From positions 735,348 to 799,347 of the forward strand of contig NW_019091489.1 in the NCBI RefSeq assembly GCF_001949145.1: a stretch of DNA of 64,000 nt. Direction: 5' to 3'. Below are positions 23,901 to 38,900 of this stretch, one piece after another; positions within the stretch are counted from its first letter, which is position 1, and every line of letters begins with the position of its first letter. The notes below the pieces were generated by a model. The model worked only from the letters and a program-made list of their open reading frames with translations, was not told the DNA's origin and ran no database searches. Origin of the DNA: Acanthaster planci. Lineage: Eukaryota > Echinodermata > Asteroidea > Valvatida > Acanthasteridae. Made by a program: the position numbers and the translations under genes.

Positions 23901-26900
23901 ATTTTTTTTTCATGATTGCAGACAACAGAGCAAGGATGTCGTGACATAGTTGAGGCCTGTACGCTTAATAGCATCATTCTGTCAGTCTGCCATGTTTTAC
24001 GTCATTATCCCCCCATGAGCAAGATTAAGGAACTGATTGACAGTGGTGCTGTGGGTGATGTTGTCAACATACAACACATCGAGCAGGTAAATTCCAAGCT
24101 TTCACTGACTACCTTTTATTCATTCATTCATGGAAGGCAGTCGCGGGTGACTAAGACGTCAGAGGCGTCGTTGATGTGAACGTAGGTGGGAACGTAGCCT
24201 AAAGTACGATGTGCAGATGCGGCCACACTGTGGGCATGCAGCAGCTGTTGGATCAGGTCTCCTCTCTTTACAGACTTGATGCTTCAGGTCCAGATCTTGC
24301 AGACGCCTCTCCTCATATGCCTTACTCCATTTTGGACTGCAAGTCGCCAAGCACTATGGTCAGTGGCCAAGTCTCCCAGCTACATTGAGTTACAAGGACA
24401 TCTTTAGACAGTCTCTGTAGTTTTAGAGTGGCTGACCATATGTAGAAATTTTTATCTAGATTAAGACAGGTGTTCATCACTTTTTGAGATACTTTTGGAG
24501 GCAGTCGTCCCAGCTAATGCTACTCAATCAGCCTGAGCACAAAATTGCCCCCCCCCCAAAAAGGTCCAACCCACTGACCCAATTTTGGAAGGCATGCATA
24601 TTTATTAGCACAACTATTTTTGGGGCCTAATAAAAGACTTCACGTATGCAGTAGGCCTTAGTTACATAGCCATAATAATCATTGATTCTAAGAAATCTTT
24701 AGCAAGTGTTGATCCAATTCGAGCAAGCAAATTTATGGCTTACCCAATCGGGGGAAAAAAAACAAAAAATCGCCGCAGCCTGCACCTTAAGAAGGATTAC
24801 TTAATGCAGCTGCGTGTATGGTTCTGGTAGGACCAAGGAAAAAAAAATTAATTTCGGCCCCTGACACTGCACGTTACAACTCTACCTTGTATATAGTATG
24901 GCAGATAAAAAGCTGGTAATGGCTGAACAAACTTGATTGTGTTATGACATTTTTTCCGAGCACTTTTTTGGTCTAATTCCGAACTCTGCTGTCACCTTTG
25001 TTCTTATAAAGGTGGATGATGTTGGCGTCCTTAAAATCCTGTGGGACCGAACCATCCTCTCAGAAGAGCTACATCAAGTCCCTGAGCTCAGTTGTCACAG
25101 GCTCTCCTCCCTCCTTGAAGATTTCAGGGGGTATCCCATCAGGGCCAGGAGCTTTACCGACTTGGAGCTGCTTGATGGCTCGCTAGGTTTCCTCCAGGCT
25201 AGGAGGGTCATCAAGGGATGCCAAGGCTATGCACCGAGGCATGTCCTGGATTACCTGCTGATCTATGTGAGAGGGTCTGTTAAGCAACTGACTGAAGTAG
25301 TTACTCCAATGCAAAACTATGTCGCTCTTTCCTGTGAGGAGGCTGACATCAGCAGATCTAACAAGTGCCATAGTATTGGAAGAAGGGCCGTACACAGCCT
25401 TCACCCAAGCAAAGAACTTCTTAGAGTTTTTCCTCATCTGTATGATGTTGTAGTTCTGCAGCCTTTGCTTCCCACCACTGGTTCTTCATCCATCGCAACT
25501 CAGTTTGGATCTTGCTTCTGAGATGCTTGAGATGTTCTTGCTTGGCAGGTGAGTTTTTGTTGTTTAGCCAGCAGGTCCTGCTTCCTGCTTCTGTTTCAGC
25601 AAGCTGGTAATCTCTTTGTCGTTGCTGTCAAACCAATCCTGGTGTTTTCGCTTTGGGTAACCAAGTGAGTCTGGCAGTGCTGTAGACAGTATTTTGGAAG
25701 TTGGTCCATGCTGCTGCTGGATTGCTTCAGATGGTAGACTGTCAATCCGGTCCTTGAGGTTTGCAACGAGGGTTGCTTGTGTTTCAGGATCAGAGAGTTT
25801 CAGGACATCCAGCTTCTGGATGTCCTGCTACTTTGACGTCTGTGTTTTCTGGATCTCAGCATTAAGTGGTCAGTCCAGCACTCTGCCCCACTCATTGCTC
25901 TTGTAATTTGTACATCTCGGATGTCACAGCGTCTGGTGATCACATAGTCAATCAGGTGCCAGTGTTTTGACCTGAGGTCTTGTGGTCTTGTGGATGTCAC
26001 GTAGCTTGTACAGAGTGTTTGTGATGGTCAGACCATGCTCGGAGCAAAATGAAAGGAGCAGCTGGCCATTTGAGTTCTGCTGTCCTGTGCCATGGAGTTC
26101 AATGACAGCCAGCCATAACTGGGAGTCTCTGCCAACACGGACATTGAAGTCACCTAGTAGTAGAAGCTTATCTTCACGTGGGGCTGAGAGTACCAAGCTT
26201 GTGAGGTTCTGGTAGAACAGTTCTTTCTGCTTCTGGGTGTGGCTCATCGTGGGGGCATATGCACTGATGAGCGTCAGATGTGTCTTTCCTTTCAGTGGGA
26301 GTCTCATCACCATCAGATGATCGTTGATTCTTTTGGAAGGGATTCCAGGTTGGTGACAAGTGAAGTGCGAACAGCAAAGCCAACTCCCGCTTCCCTTGGC
26401 TTTTCTGGTGACTTTCCTGACCAGAAGAAAGTGTGACCAGCACCTGTTTCAGTAATCTCCCCTGTTTCTGCCAAGTGTGTTTCATTGAGGGCGGCAATAT
26501 CGGTATTGTATCACTCAGCTCATGCCTTATCAGTGCAGTTCAACGTTCTGGTCTGTCGCAGTTCTTTCTATCCATTAGGGTTCTTATGTTCCAGGATCCA
26601 ACACGAAGAGTGTGTTTGTTGGCAGATCTTGGATTTTTCGTAGATCTTTCATTTGAGTTTTGACCGCAAATTAGATGTCCAGTCAGCTGTGATAACCTGA
26701 CACGATGAATTGAGGAAAGCTTTGTTTAGGTCACCTTTTTCAGACCCTTCTCTAAGAGGGGGAGCAGTGCTGCCCTTCAAGAGGGCTGCTCCATCGCTAA
26801 GGTAGCTGCAGAGCCCTACCTTTGCCTCAGGTGAGTAGAGAGTGACCACCCCACCTTGACCGCCTGAGTGCAGGTCCGTGGCTAGCAGCTCCCAGTGCCA

Positions 26901-29900
26901 TCTTACACCTGCCACTGTTGCCACTCGCCTGTCGCCCCAGGACTTTAGACAGACGTCAAAAGGAGGAAAGATTAGTGGTGTCTCTGAATCCAGGGCGAAG
27001 AGGTGTATGGAGGTCTTTGGCTGCCCAAGTACCACAACCTCTCAGCCAAGCCAAGCCTCTAGCCAAGAGGGATGCAAAACATACCGTCTTGACCACGACT
27101 GGGATGCAGGAGCTGCCAGAGTGAAGACAGAATTTGCCGCCAAACTGCCTTAAGGGTCTCCCCTCCTGATTTCCTGTTGAGGTTGACTCCTCTAGCCTTG
27201 GTCTTTCCCAAGATTACCCACAAGGCAATGGGACCAAATTACCCATGGCTGGGGGGTTGTGGTCAGAGTTTCCCTTCTCCTAGGTGGGTTACCTCCCATG
27301 GCTGTTGAGCCCCGCCTACCTGGAGCTGTCTGGTTTTGAGGCACCAGAGACTCGCCTTTCACACCTCTGCTCTCAGTTTTAAGCATGGGCTGGCACGAGA
27401 AGCCAAGCAGTAGGGGTTTGTTAGGAGAGGCTTTCGGAGACGCTAACCTAATGGGGTATTTTAGAAGATGAGAGGTGGCTCAATTTCTCTCACTGCCCCG
27501 GCCATTCTAACCTTTTGGTTCATTTTATATGCTTACATATTGACATATTATCACCATTTATATTTTGTTTCCGGAATCAAACTTCCAGTGTGGTTTGAAT
27601 CATAAAGTGGAGCTCATTTATGCATTTCACATTTACAGCAAATCCCTTGCAAAGCATTCTAAGAGGTGCAGAATTTATTGGAGCATTATACATACACAGC
27701 ATGTGAACTGATGCATCTGCATCATGTATACTTTACGCTGTGCATAATGCATCTACATGTACTTGATGGGCATGCATATGATGTATTTGTGTATTTAATG
27801 TTTTAAAGGGTCAATTCAGTGCATTGTTTTACAGTTTACCTTCATATTTGCTAGTTTTGTTTGGTCCCTGACTCTACCTCACCCAGGCTATTCATCAGTC
27901 AAGGAATTGGCCTCATTACAGCACATAATATAATCACTGTTATAACTTTTGCAAGTTATCTTGCCACAGTGAGTTAATATCCACTGACCATCTATCTGGC
28001 TATGGCGAGCTATATTATCTTGCCGCAGTGAGTTACTATCCATTGACCATCTGTCTGGCTATGGCAAGCTATATGCTTTTGCTGCGGAAAAAATTGGAGG
28101 GAATTAAAAACATTACCCCTTCATCCAAATATGGAAATTCACGTCCCAAAGAAAGATTTTCTTTATTTGAAACATAGCTTTTTCAAAGCAGGCTTAAACC
28201 AACTTCACTGCATCCCATTCTAAGGATACATTTGAGAATGATGGTAGACTGAATAGCACTTATAAAACTGTTCAGGTATTGGCCGTGGTGGGATATCGAT
28301 ATGCCATGGCAAAGTGTATTACTCACTGCAGCCAGATAGTCAAGATAATAACTCACCGCAGGGAAACGTTAACTCCCAATGGCAGTACCATTTGGGAAAA
28401 AATGTGTTGCCTATACCCCTTATGCTCTTCTGTATATTTCTTTGTGGCACATTGCTGTGACAAAAGTTAGATACTTGTACGCCACATACAATGTAATACA
28501 CACATGTACATGTACTATATGCATTTGAACAAATTTGATCATTGGTACAACAATAAGAAGTACATGTATATGCATGGTGTTCTGTGTTTCTTCACATTTA
28601 ACTGTTGGAATCAGTGTGTAAGTCACCCACCAAGTGATCAAATTGAACCAACAAATCATGCATGTTGTATATTCCTGAATACTGATACTATGATAATTGC
28701 CTTTGTGTTCCAGGTTGGATTTTGGCACTTTGCACATTCCTTTGTCCGTGGAAACTGGTGTTGTGAGGACAAATCTACGTTTTCGCTACTTGCCAAATGT
28801 TGCCATGATGTTGACCTCCTATCGTGGTGGATGAGCAAGTACAAGTGAGTTATACTTTATGTTTAGGAGGTGTCTCTAGTTGGACAACAGACAACAACTG
28901 AAAGCCCAGCACACATCCACTACAGTCCTATGGGTTGCTTCAGTACCCCAACTTTCCAAGACTGACCTGGATCGTTACAGGGATCAGGCACATTTTGTAA
29001 TATACACTACTCAAGATAAGTTAAAGACCCCTTTTTTATCTGACTTTTTCCTGAAACTATCCATTTTGAGAAAATGTGCATTTTATGTTTTGAAACATTC
29101 AAAAGTTTTTTATTCCAATGAGAACACCATCTAGACAAACAAATAAAAGAACTAGACCCCACTCATTGCTTAGAAAAAATTATAACTTAAGAAATTAGTG
29201 GTCCTTAACTTTTTTGAATAGAACCTGTATGTTTATGATTGGTATCGATTTTGTTTCTAGCTTGGGTCGGGTTGCAAAGGTTGCTAAAGTATGACCAGTG
29301 ATCCACTTAATGTCAAGCCTGTTGGCTTACCATCGTTACAAGTAATAACAACAATTTTTGTTGTAATTTTCAAACAATTGTGTATTCCCTGAATTTTTCC
29401 TGCAGTATTTTACCTGAATTATTCTTTGGAAAATCCCCTGAAATTGGGTAAGGGACTGAGAAACCAATCCACTGTAGGCAGAGGTAGGATTCAATCTTAG
29501 GTCACAGGTCAAAGCAGTGGAAGGTAAAGAAAAGAAAGTAGCCTCTGTACCAACCTGTTATGTCATACTGCACACGATAAGACTTTTCTGAGTGTATCTG
29601 AACTCAACCACTGTTTGCATAGTTACATAATTGACAACAATTTTGTTTGTGCTACTGTTCATGAATAAACTGAGGGAAAGCAGATAGTGCTCATAATACA
29701 CCAGGCTTAAGAAAAGCCATGTACCGGTATGTATAAAGGCAATTCCATGGTTAGTTTTGTTATATTTGAAGTAATGTTGCATCACTCATTGGGCGTATTG
29801 ATCCATCAACGCATGTAGGGATGAGTTCTTCATATTGGTACCATCAGTACATCTTGCCAAGATTTGTAACAAAGCCATAAGCAAATTTAGTGACACTTGA

Positions 29901-32900
29901 TGATTTGTGAGATGTAATTGGGCATGTAATCTTGGTTAGTAACATTAAGAAATGGACAAGAATAACAAAGAAATATGTTTGCAGACAGAGTTTCCTGAAG
30001 TGGGATACTGCTTAGTGCTGAGTAAAATTATAGCATTTCTGTGATTGCCTACTGACTGTTTTGCCATTTGTCATTTCTCAATTTCTCATCAGTTGATAGT
30101 ATTGCCCAAAGATTTTGGTTAGTTACGTTGCAGTTCGTCTACCCATCTTGTTCATGGAAGAGATTGCAATCAAATAAAAAAGCTTGTTCAGCACAGAATA
30201 TGAACCTTTCTCTTTGGCTTCATGACAACAAGTTACAAAACAGTCCTGCTGAGCATGCTAAAACAAGGTGCCAAAATGGGTATCATACATACCCATGATT
30301 TTAGCCCCTAAACAGGGTTTTAACTAAAAGCCAGAGTTAAGTAAATTCCATCTCATTAGCAGACCACTCAAATGAAAGGTCTTCTTGTTCTCTTTAACTT
30401 GATAGTACATTTATTATTTTGATGCTTGTTCTGAAGATACGTTAAATTTCCTTTTTTTTTTAAACCTTTGACCACTTCTTCATGGAATTGCCACAACTAA
30501 AGCCCCTTTCGATACAATAAATCATGCATGGTGGGATTAAATCTTGATAAGTACTGCCCCATAACTTGGGTAAGTTGGAACATGGTATGGAGTAATTTGG
30601 AACATGGTATTTTATGATTTTTAATAGTCTTGTATCTTGGATTTTGCTGCTTGTAAGGGGCACACAAAATAAACACTGCCGTATGTTGAGACATTTGCCA
30701 GCTTTTCCTACATTACAGGAAAGGTGTTTTCCTAGTTGCATCCTGTCAACCATTTATTGCTGTGGTGCATTTGCAGTATCCCTGCAGCTAACTTCATATG
30801 GCACAAAAACTTTGAAAATTTATTAGAACCTTAACCCTAACACTCCTCAGTCCTCCAACAGGTGAAGGATTGAGGTGGGTTAGGGTTAATCTAACAGCAG
30901 TGGTGTCAATTGGGTTGAGTTTGCTGGGGGCTCTTAGGGCACTCATTTTTTTTTGGGGGGGAGGAAGCATGTGACGTTAGGATCTGATCTGTCCTGTTCT
31001 ATTGGAGTGAAAGGTACATGGACCAAGGCAGAATATCACTAGATAGTCCCTCTTGTAATTGCAGTGAAACTCATTTCAGATTATGTCCCGAAAGTTATTG
31101 ATTTTGAACATGAGTCAATATGGTCCAATGCAAAACTGATAATTGTATATAGGTAGAATGCTTATGATTTTTTTTGTCCACAAAAATAGTTCAGAATACT
31201 CTTCAGGGTGTTCCAGAGAAAACCAAACCCTGAGGAAAGGGGTTAATATACCCAAACCATGAGATATGATTGTAATGTATAAGGATCTCTGAAATGATAC
31301 CTATTTCTAATGATACCTTGATGGTATCCCTCCTGTCATGCATGACTGAGCACCATTGTCTTGAAAATGGGGCATCTGAGCTCAGTTGTAACACTTTGGA
31401 TGCATTCTAGGAGCCATTGAGCAAACTCCCGTCTCCTCCTGAAGTCTCCATGCAAAAGTCATTAACATGACTTTTTGTTTCACTTTCAACCATACATGTT
31501 TAGTCATACATGACAGGAGGGATACCATCAAGGTATCATTAGAAAGAATGCTGCTTGTACTTTTCGGAGATCCTTATACATTATAATCATATTATGGTTG
31601 GGTATATTAACCCCTTTCCTCGGCGTTTGGTTTTTTCTGGGACTCTGTGCATAGGTTTTTCTCTTTGAATTGTGGAATCAGAATTTCCTTATTGAAAACA
31701 TATCTTAGAGAGGGTTACTTGCTTGCTTATTGCAATGTGTTCACACATCAATGAATATTCAAAGTAAAGAAAATTTACTTGGCCAGCAAAAAGCTGTAAA
31801 AGGTAGCAGTTTCCGTGCATGCACAGACATTTTAGGCCACATCCTAATTATTTGACTATGGCTTGAAATTACACATGACTATATGGGGACTGGCTTCAGC
31901 CATTACTGTAGACTCGTGCGTAATTTCAGGCCACAGCCAAGTAATTCGGACACGGCCTTAGTGTAACATTAAGGTTTTCCTTCCATGATGGCGTTACAGT
32001 TTTGTTCATGAATATAGATATCTCATTAGCATAAAACCAAAACATCAGCAAAATACCCCTTAAAATTGTGAAACAAAAATTAAAATAAAGATAGCTGAGA
32101 CAAAGGTGCATTTTACAGTGGCCATGTACTCTGTTTATAGGGTCTAACAAATTTGTCTTGTGTGAGGGGGTCATCATGGTAAGAGATAAGAAATGCCACT
32201 TTTTTCTGATTCCTTTGTATACATGTATTTATTATTTACCCTGGGGAGACTGCTCAGTGATTCCCAGCAATTACTATAAAATCCATTGAAAACAACAGTT
32301 AATACTGCACCGAGAAAAGAGTAAAGTCAAAATCGAGTTAAAGAGTAAAAATCAGTTAAATAAGTACACAAAATGTTAATTAACATGATCCAGCCATGTG
32401 CTGATGTACATTAGACAAACATCAAAATAAGTAAATTTCATTAACACCCATACATACAAGTATTAAAAAATCAAGGCTTTGTAACTGTTTTTAAAACTAG
32501 TTACAGTACAGTTGCTGGCAGTGGACTTCTGAGGTACATAGGCAGGACATTTAATGTGTCAGCTTCACAAACATTAATTTACGTTTACCTGAATTTGATT
32601 TACTGAGTGAAATAAGGTTACCTTTGGAAATTGACAGAGTATTATAAGAATGTGCATCAACAGTGTGAAAGAAACAGTTGCATAGATTTGTGATGGTCAC
32701 TGCATAATAATACTTTTGTAGACCAATGTATTTAAATGAAAAGTATGCCTTTCTTCCAAGGTATTCCATTGTAATGTTGATAAGACATGCTGTTTGGGGT
32801 TCTCTGTGGTAGACTGAGGATAACTCGTCCAGCAGCTGTTCTGAATTTCTTTTGAGCCTGTTGAGGACTATTTTTGTGGAATTTCTCCAAACAGCATCAG

Positions 32901-35900
32901 AGTAATCAAAGTGAGGCAGAATCAGAGTTTTGTACAACAGGCTTAAAGTGTGCTGTGGGAGAACACCTCTAATCCTCCAGATACCTCCCACACTTTTATT
33001 GGCTTTTCTAACTTGTCTGCCAATATGCTCATTCCAAGTTAATGATGGATCCAGCCACACACCTAGATACTTTCAGCCATTTCAGTCATATCCCTGTTTA
33101 AAACTCTTGCCATCAACAGATTTATCACAAGTGAAGGATGCCATGTCACCAGCATGTAAAAATATCATAGTGTCAATGTACAGAGTAAAAAGAGTGGACC
33201 CAATGTTGATACCTGAGGTATTCCAAAATTAACTCCAGCAGGGGTAGAATACTTGCCACCAATTTTTGTAACCTGCTAGCATCCCTGCTGTTGAATCAAT
33301 CAAGCTCAAGACGACGCACTCCAATATTGTACAATTTGTCAATAAGACAAGCATGATGAACAGTGTCAAATGCTTTAAGTACAAAAAACTGCACCTGGCA
33401 TATTTTTAATTAAGTAATCAGACACTTTCTAAAGACATGTTTGGGTGGGGTGCATTGGCCTGAAGCCCAACTGGTTTTCAGAAAGAATGCTATTCGGATC
33501 AAAGTGGTCTGGCAATTGTTCGTGGACAAGCTTCTTGAAAATTTTCATACAAGTAGGAAGTACAGAGATAGGCCTGTAATTATTCATATCAAGGTGATGA
33601 TGCCCATTCTTATAAATAGGGGATATACTACTCATCTTCCAGACTAAGGGAACAGAACCAGTGGAGGGGCTTAAATTCATAGTGTGGGCCGGTTATTTTG
33701 CAAGCTGTCTACAACCAGCCTTAAGCAGTTAAGTAGTCTGGGAGCAATACCATCACAATGATTATTGAACGAGTTGTCTTCTATACTATTCATTACTTAA
33801 CTCTCTACACTGATGTTTTATTCAGTAGTATGTTTCATGTGTCTGATGCCATTTGTAAATTCCACAGATGCACTGGGGTATCTTCATTTGGGTCGCTGTC
33901 CCACTTCAGAAAGGAAAATAAGGTTGGTAAACATTTAATGTAATTTTCAACCCCTGGGAAATCCAGTAGATACCAATTCTAGGGATACTTCCTGTGTCAA
34001 AAAATCAACGTATCTCCTTAGAAATGGATCCTCATCTGTTCATGGCTGCCATAAGGCTTTAGCTTTCACTGAAAGACCAAGCCAGCTGCATTAAGCAGAG
34101 ATCTCAGGTTGATCTAAATCATGACCGCTTTTATGAAGAAGCCAATTTCTCTCCGGAGAGTAAAACCTAGGTTTCAAGAAAATCATATCTGAAGTTGGTC
34201 TCTTTTTTTTCAACATTTAATTCCCCAGTTTTTAGCATGGCTTTGACTTAACCAATCCTGCTTCGTGAAAGAGGGGCTCTTTAATGACACAAAACTACAG
34301 AATAATGTAGAAGTCACTTTGAATTGAAATTGTTTATTATGTAAACAAACACATTCCTCTATTCATAACAATGCTAGAGTTCGTGTGACTTGGCTATAAC
34401 GCGTTCCAGGTGCAAAATTGTTACATTTGTATCCATTTCTGAAGTCAAATTCACCTCTTCATGAAACCTGCAAAACAAGTTTGCCCATGGTTTGCCCTTT
34501 ATGGCTAATGCTATATAAAACCGTTAAGACAAATTTACCTCTTGTGAAAACACAAACTGCGGTATAGTTGAATTTTGCCCAAGGTAGATCATCATGATTT
34601 GGTTGATTTCGGTAGATTTGGTAAAAAATGATTACACCAAGTTGTAAATAGCCCAGTTGATTTTGCAAAGAAAAAGGAAAATGAAAAAAATCATGACTTT
34701 GGGCCTAATTGTCTCTTTGTGAAAATGGTGACAAAATGTAGGGCTGAGCATTCAGTGTAGCACTTTGGTCATGGTAGATCTGGACACTATGATTGCCAAA
34801 TCACTTTTAATTGAGGAAGGGACTTCATGACGTTCAAGTGATTTCAAGGATGTTATCCTCGATCTACCCCAACATGTAGGTAATATCTTCTGCATCATAT
34901 ATACAGTGAGCTTCTTGCATGCAATTTTGCCATTCAGGTTGAAGCTTAAAGAGTTAATGCTGAAGGATGTGTAAACCCCAAACAATTTTCCTAACAGTTT
35001 CCATGGTTACTGTACATGTACATGGAGATCATACAAGCTACTTTTCTGGATAAATAACGTTCATTACAGGAATAAGTGATGGCAAGGCTGTTAGGAAGCA
35101 GGTTTACTAAGATAAATGTTTATGTTGTGAAACATACATGTATATGAATGAGTAAGAACAAGTGCATCCAGACCTGTACCGGTGCTTCACCATGACTAGA
35201 ATAACCTACCTGATCAAAAGAGTGGCTACTCAAAGTCTTACTATATGATAGAGGAGCTTTCCAAAAGAGTTAGTGATGCAGCCACTCATCAGGTAAAATT
35301 GACATGTATTTGAGCTGTATGAGACCAGAAGTGTGGGTAGACCTGTGCACCACACTGCAATCCCTGGAGGGTTTAGTGTTAACAGAGTTAACATTATGAT
35401 GTGGCATTAACTATGGAGACATTCAAGAAATGGACATCATGTTCCTTGGAAGTGCTCAAAAGGTTCAATACATTGTGTGAAAATTCTGTGTGACACATTA
35501 TTGTTTATTCCATTTACTACATACTGAATGGTCAAAACGTCTTACCATGCTTGATCCTGGCATATATGGTGGTGTTAAAATGGCCCTTTTTGGTTGCATG
35601 TCTGCATGGCTGCCATATTGTCCGTAGATTGTTTAATTGTCAGATATGTGACACTTCCAATGGTTTGATTACCCTGACCTGTGTGTGCTATAAGTTACTG
35701 GACATACCTGGAACACAAAGTACCATGGCCTTGCTGTATCTGCATGCCAGCCCTATCTCATAGGTTTTCCAAAAGACACAGGTATCATGCGCCTGCTTCT
35801 TGATGTAAGGAATATTACATTTTGCCTTGTCTGTTTTTACAGTAACAATATGGTGTTTTAGACAGTCTTTAAAATGAGGTTTTGAATTGACATTGGGTTT

Positions 35901-38900
35901 GATTTATTGCAGCCTCCTGGTTCAGCCACTAGATGCCTAGACTGTAAGATTGAGAAAGACTGCTGCTACTCAGCCAAGAAACTCTACTTGAACATGTATG
36001 AAAAGGTATGCACTGTTACATTCAAAATGAGAACGGTCTAACTTATTAAGCCCTAACAGCTGTGTTTTGTCACCTTTTAATGTTCTAGTTGATCAAGATC
36101 ACTGACACTGTACAGAGCAAGCCACATATATACAAGTATTTGTAGGCCAGCACTGCTACATGTATATTGCAGAACTATAGTTCAGTCAATTGCAAGTAAA
36201 GTCAGAAATAAAATGTATTTGTATTGAGAAACATTACACCTTTGTGCCAGAGGCTCTTTATTTGAATAACTTGTGACTCTGAGATTGGTGTGATTGTTTT
36301 TGGATGACTTGATTGTACCAGTAACTGTCATATAAACTCCTTTTGCATTTCCTTTAGTACAGTCTCATTGGTCATCAACACTCTCCTTTTACTCCTACAT
36401 AGAATATTGTAAAAGCATGGTAAGGGTTCATTTCTGAGATTAGTCCATATTTCTAGTTGAATTGAGACCAGTCCAACAAGGTACACACAAAATCTTGGTT
36501 CTCAAGTGAAAAGGTTAAAGGGTAGCCTCATGAATGTTGAAACAAAGTATTGATGGTCTATAGCCCTAACATTCCTGAATCCTCCAATTTTAATCTGATT
36601 TTGCACACACCCTAGGGAGTTAGGGTTGATGACTTCACTGAATGAAGATCATTCTGAAGTGTTCAGGTGACATTGCTTCAATTAAATAAATCTCATAGTG
36701 GAATTAAGCATTCTCATTGTAGCTTTGGTACATGTTAATAGACCATATTGCATTTTTATTCTCCGGGCCAATTTTTTGCAATGCTTTTTCAACTGTTGGC
36801 AAAGTTTTATTAACCTTACTCTTATGAAAGATGTACAAATACTATTACTTGTTTGAACATAGAAATGGTTGCTGCTTCCCTGATGGAAGCAATTCATATT
36901 CCTGTGGATTTTGTAAATAGTTGGAACTTAAAGGCTCTGGTTATTGTATTCTTAAGTGTGATATCCCATGTGATCTTGCAGGGTATTTCTGATTGGCCAG
37001 TTTCAGTTATCTGCCATGAACCATCAATAGACTCCATCACGAAGGCTTTACAAAATGGGCCATATGGACGATGTGTGTATGACAGTGACAATGACGTGTG
37101 TGACAATCAGGTAGGTGTAGCAGATAAGTAAGAACGTTCATTGTATTTTATGGCCCATTGTGGTGCGACTGTAAGGTCAGATGGCATGCAACTTTTCCTG
37201 AGAACACCTTATTTCATAGTTTTACTTACTAAATACCTTGTATTCTTGTTCACAAGGAAGCAAGGAAACAAAATTGTTCCCAGAGGTACAAGAAGCCCTG
37301 AAGTTACAGAACCTTTGTTTATAAATAACTGAGACAGTTTGAGTTTTGTGACTGGTCCAGGTGGTTTTTATCGAATGATTAGACACGGTCAAGAGGTGTT
37401 CAGAACCAGGGGCCAGTTTTATAGAGCTGCTTAAGCGCAGAGTTTGCTCAAGCACAAAAAAACCTTGATTAATAAACAAAGGTTACCAGCTCAAACTCTG
37501 TGTGACTGCGGTCAAGCTATAAACCAAAAGACAGGTAAATACCTCTTCACGACAATGTACATCATAAGAAGTTTTGGCTAGTAACCCGATTTGCCACGCA
37601 AGGATATTTCATGCTCAAATTTTTCGCTTAAGCAGTGCTATGAAATTGGCCCCAGTATTTAATAAGCATGGCTGTTGAATCAGAACAACAAATGTCTACC
37701 TCTTCAATTGTCACTTTTAGTAAAATACTTTAATTTGCATAAAGTGGGCAGTATTTAAAGCTTAAAAATTACAGGTAGGTTTCACAAAATGATTTATTTT
37801 AGATTACTTTCAAACCAAATTGAGAGCATGGTCCATTGTCAGCCAGAGGCCCATGGTTAGTTTCAGATGTATTTTTTAAGAAACTGCTCAATCGCCCTTT
37901 TATTCCAATTTGTAAATACATTTTACACTTTTTACACTTCTTAGAAAGGCAAAAATGAACATTTTGATTAGAAATCTGTCAATTTCGTTGTGTTTGGCGA
38001 AACACTCCTATCCTATAGCCAAATCTTTTTTTTTTTTGGAATGGCACTGAAGAAACACCCATGTAATGAGCTCTGGACCAATCAGGATGGTCTATCTTGT
38101 TAGTATTTGTTAATAGTCAGTGAAAGAGTACTTCAAAAAAGTCTTGCTGGATTAATAAAACCGGACATACCTCATTCCATGATTTGATGAAAGTTGGTCT
38201 CTGTATACGGTCATTATACTACATGTATATATAACTTCATTATTATCATACATGTACCATACATTTCTGCCTTGTGTAGTGCTTTCTGTTTTCCCTTTTC
38301 TTACATGGACATTTATCTCTGTTACCTATGTATTGAAGGGTTTTTGTGCATGTAATGCTGTGACTGGTTTTCAGTGTTTGTGAGTTTATGTCATCTGTCC
38401 AGCACTACTTCCCAACATCTCTACCCTACATGATCTATAGTATTGTCACTACCTCATTACAAGCTATCTTTTATTATTATGCATATCTATTATTCTGCAT
38501 ATGAACCATCTACCTTTCTGTATACTACCAGTTGTCATTACTGTGTCTTTTGTCTGTTTATATGAAGGTTGTTAGTCTGCGCTTTTTTGGAGGACATACA
38601 GCAACGCTAACTATGGTGGCTTTTACAGAAAGTGTGTGTAAAAGAATTGTCCGAGTCTTTGGAACAAAGGTAATCAATTGGAACAATTGTGCATCCTCTT
38701 CACTACATTCCTTTTATTCTCTGACTGTGCAATTTCAGGTTAGATAATTCACCTTTGATATTTTCATGTCGATATACCGGTACATGTATATACTCAAAGG
38801 ATGTGAAAGTGCATGAACTTTGCTACTGGCCACAAAACACCAATCATCAGTATCTTCACTATATATGTGGTACTGAATGAACTTAAGCATTAAGCCTGGT

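Noticed and set aside
24159-24350. C2H2 zinc-finger gene
   Set aside because: The single finger lies where LINEs of this group carry a C-terminal finger, in line with the other minus-strand LINE fragments; it is not a separate gene.
24937-25521. Plus-strand ORF of 194 codons as a gene
   Set aside because: It is antisense to the endonuclease/RT region of a LINE relic and has no domain of its own.
30832-30893. Telomere-like CCCTAA/TTAGGG repeats
   Set aside because: Only one unit at each end of a 60-bp inverted arrangement, not an array.
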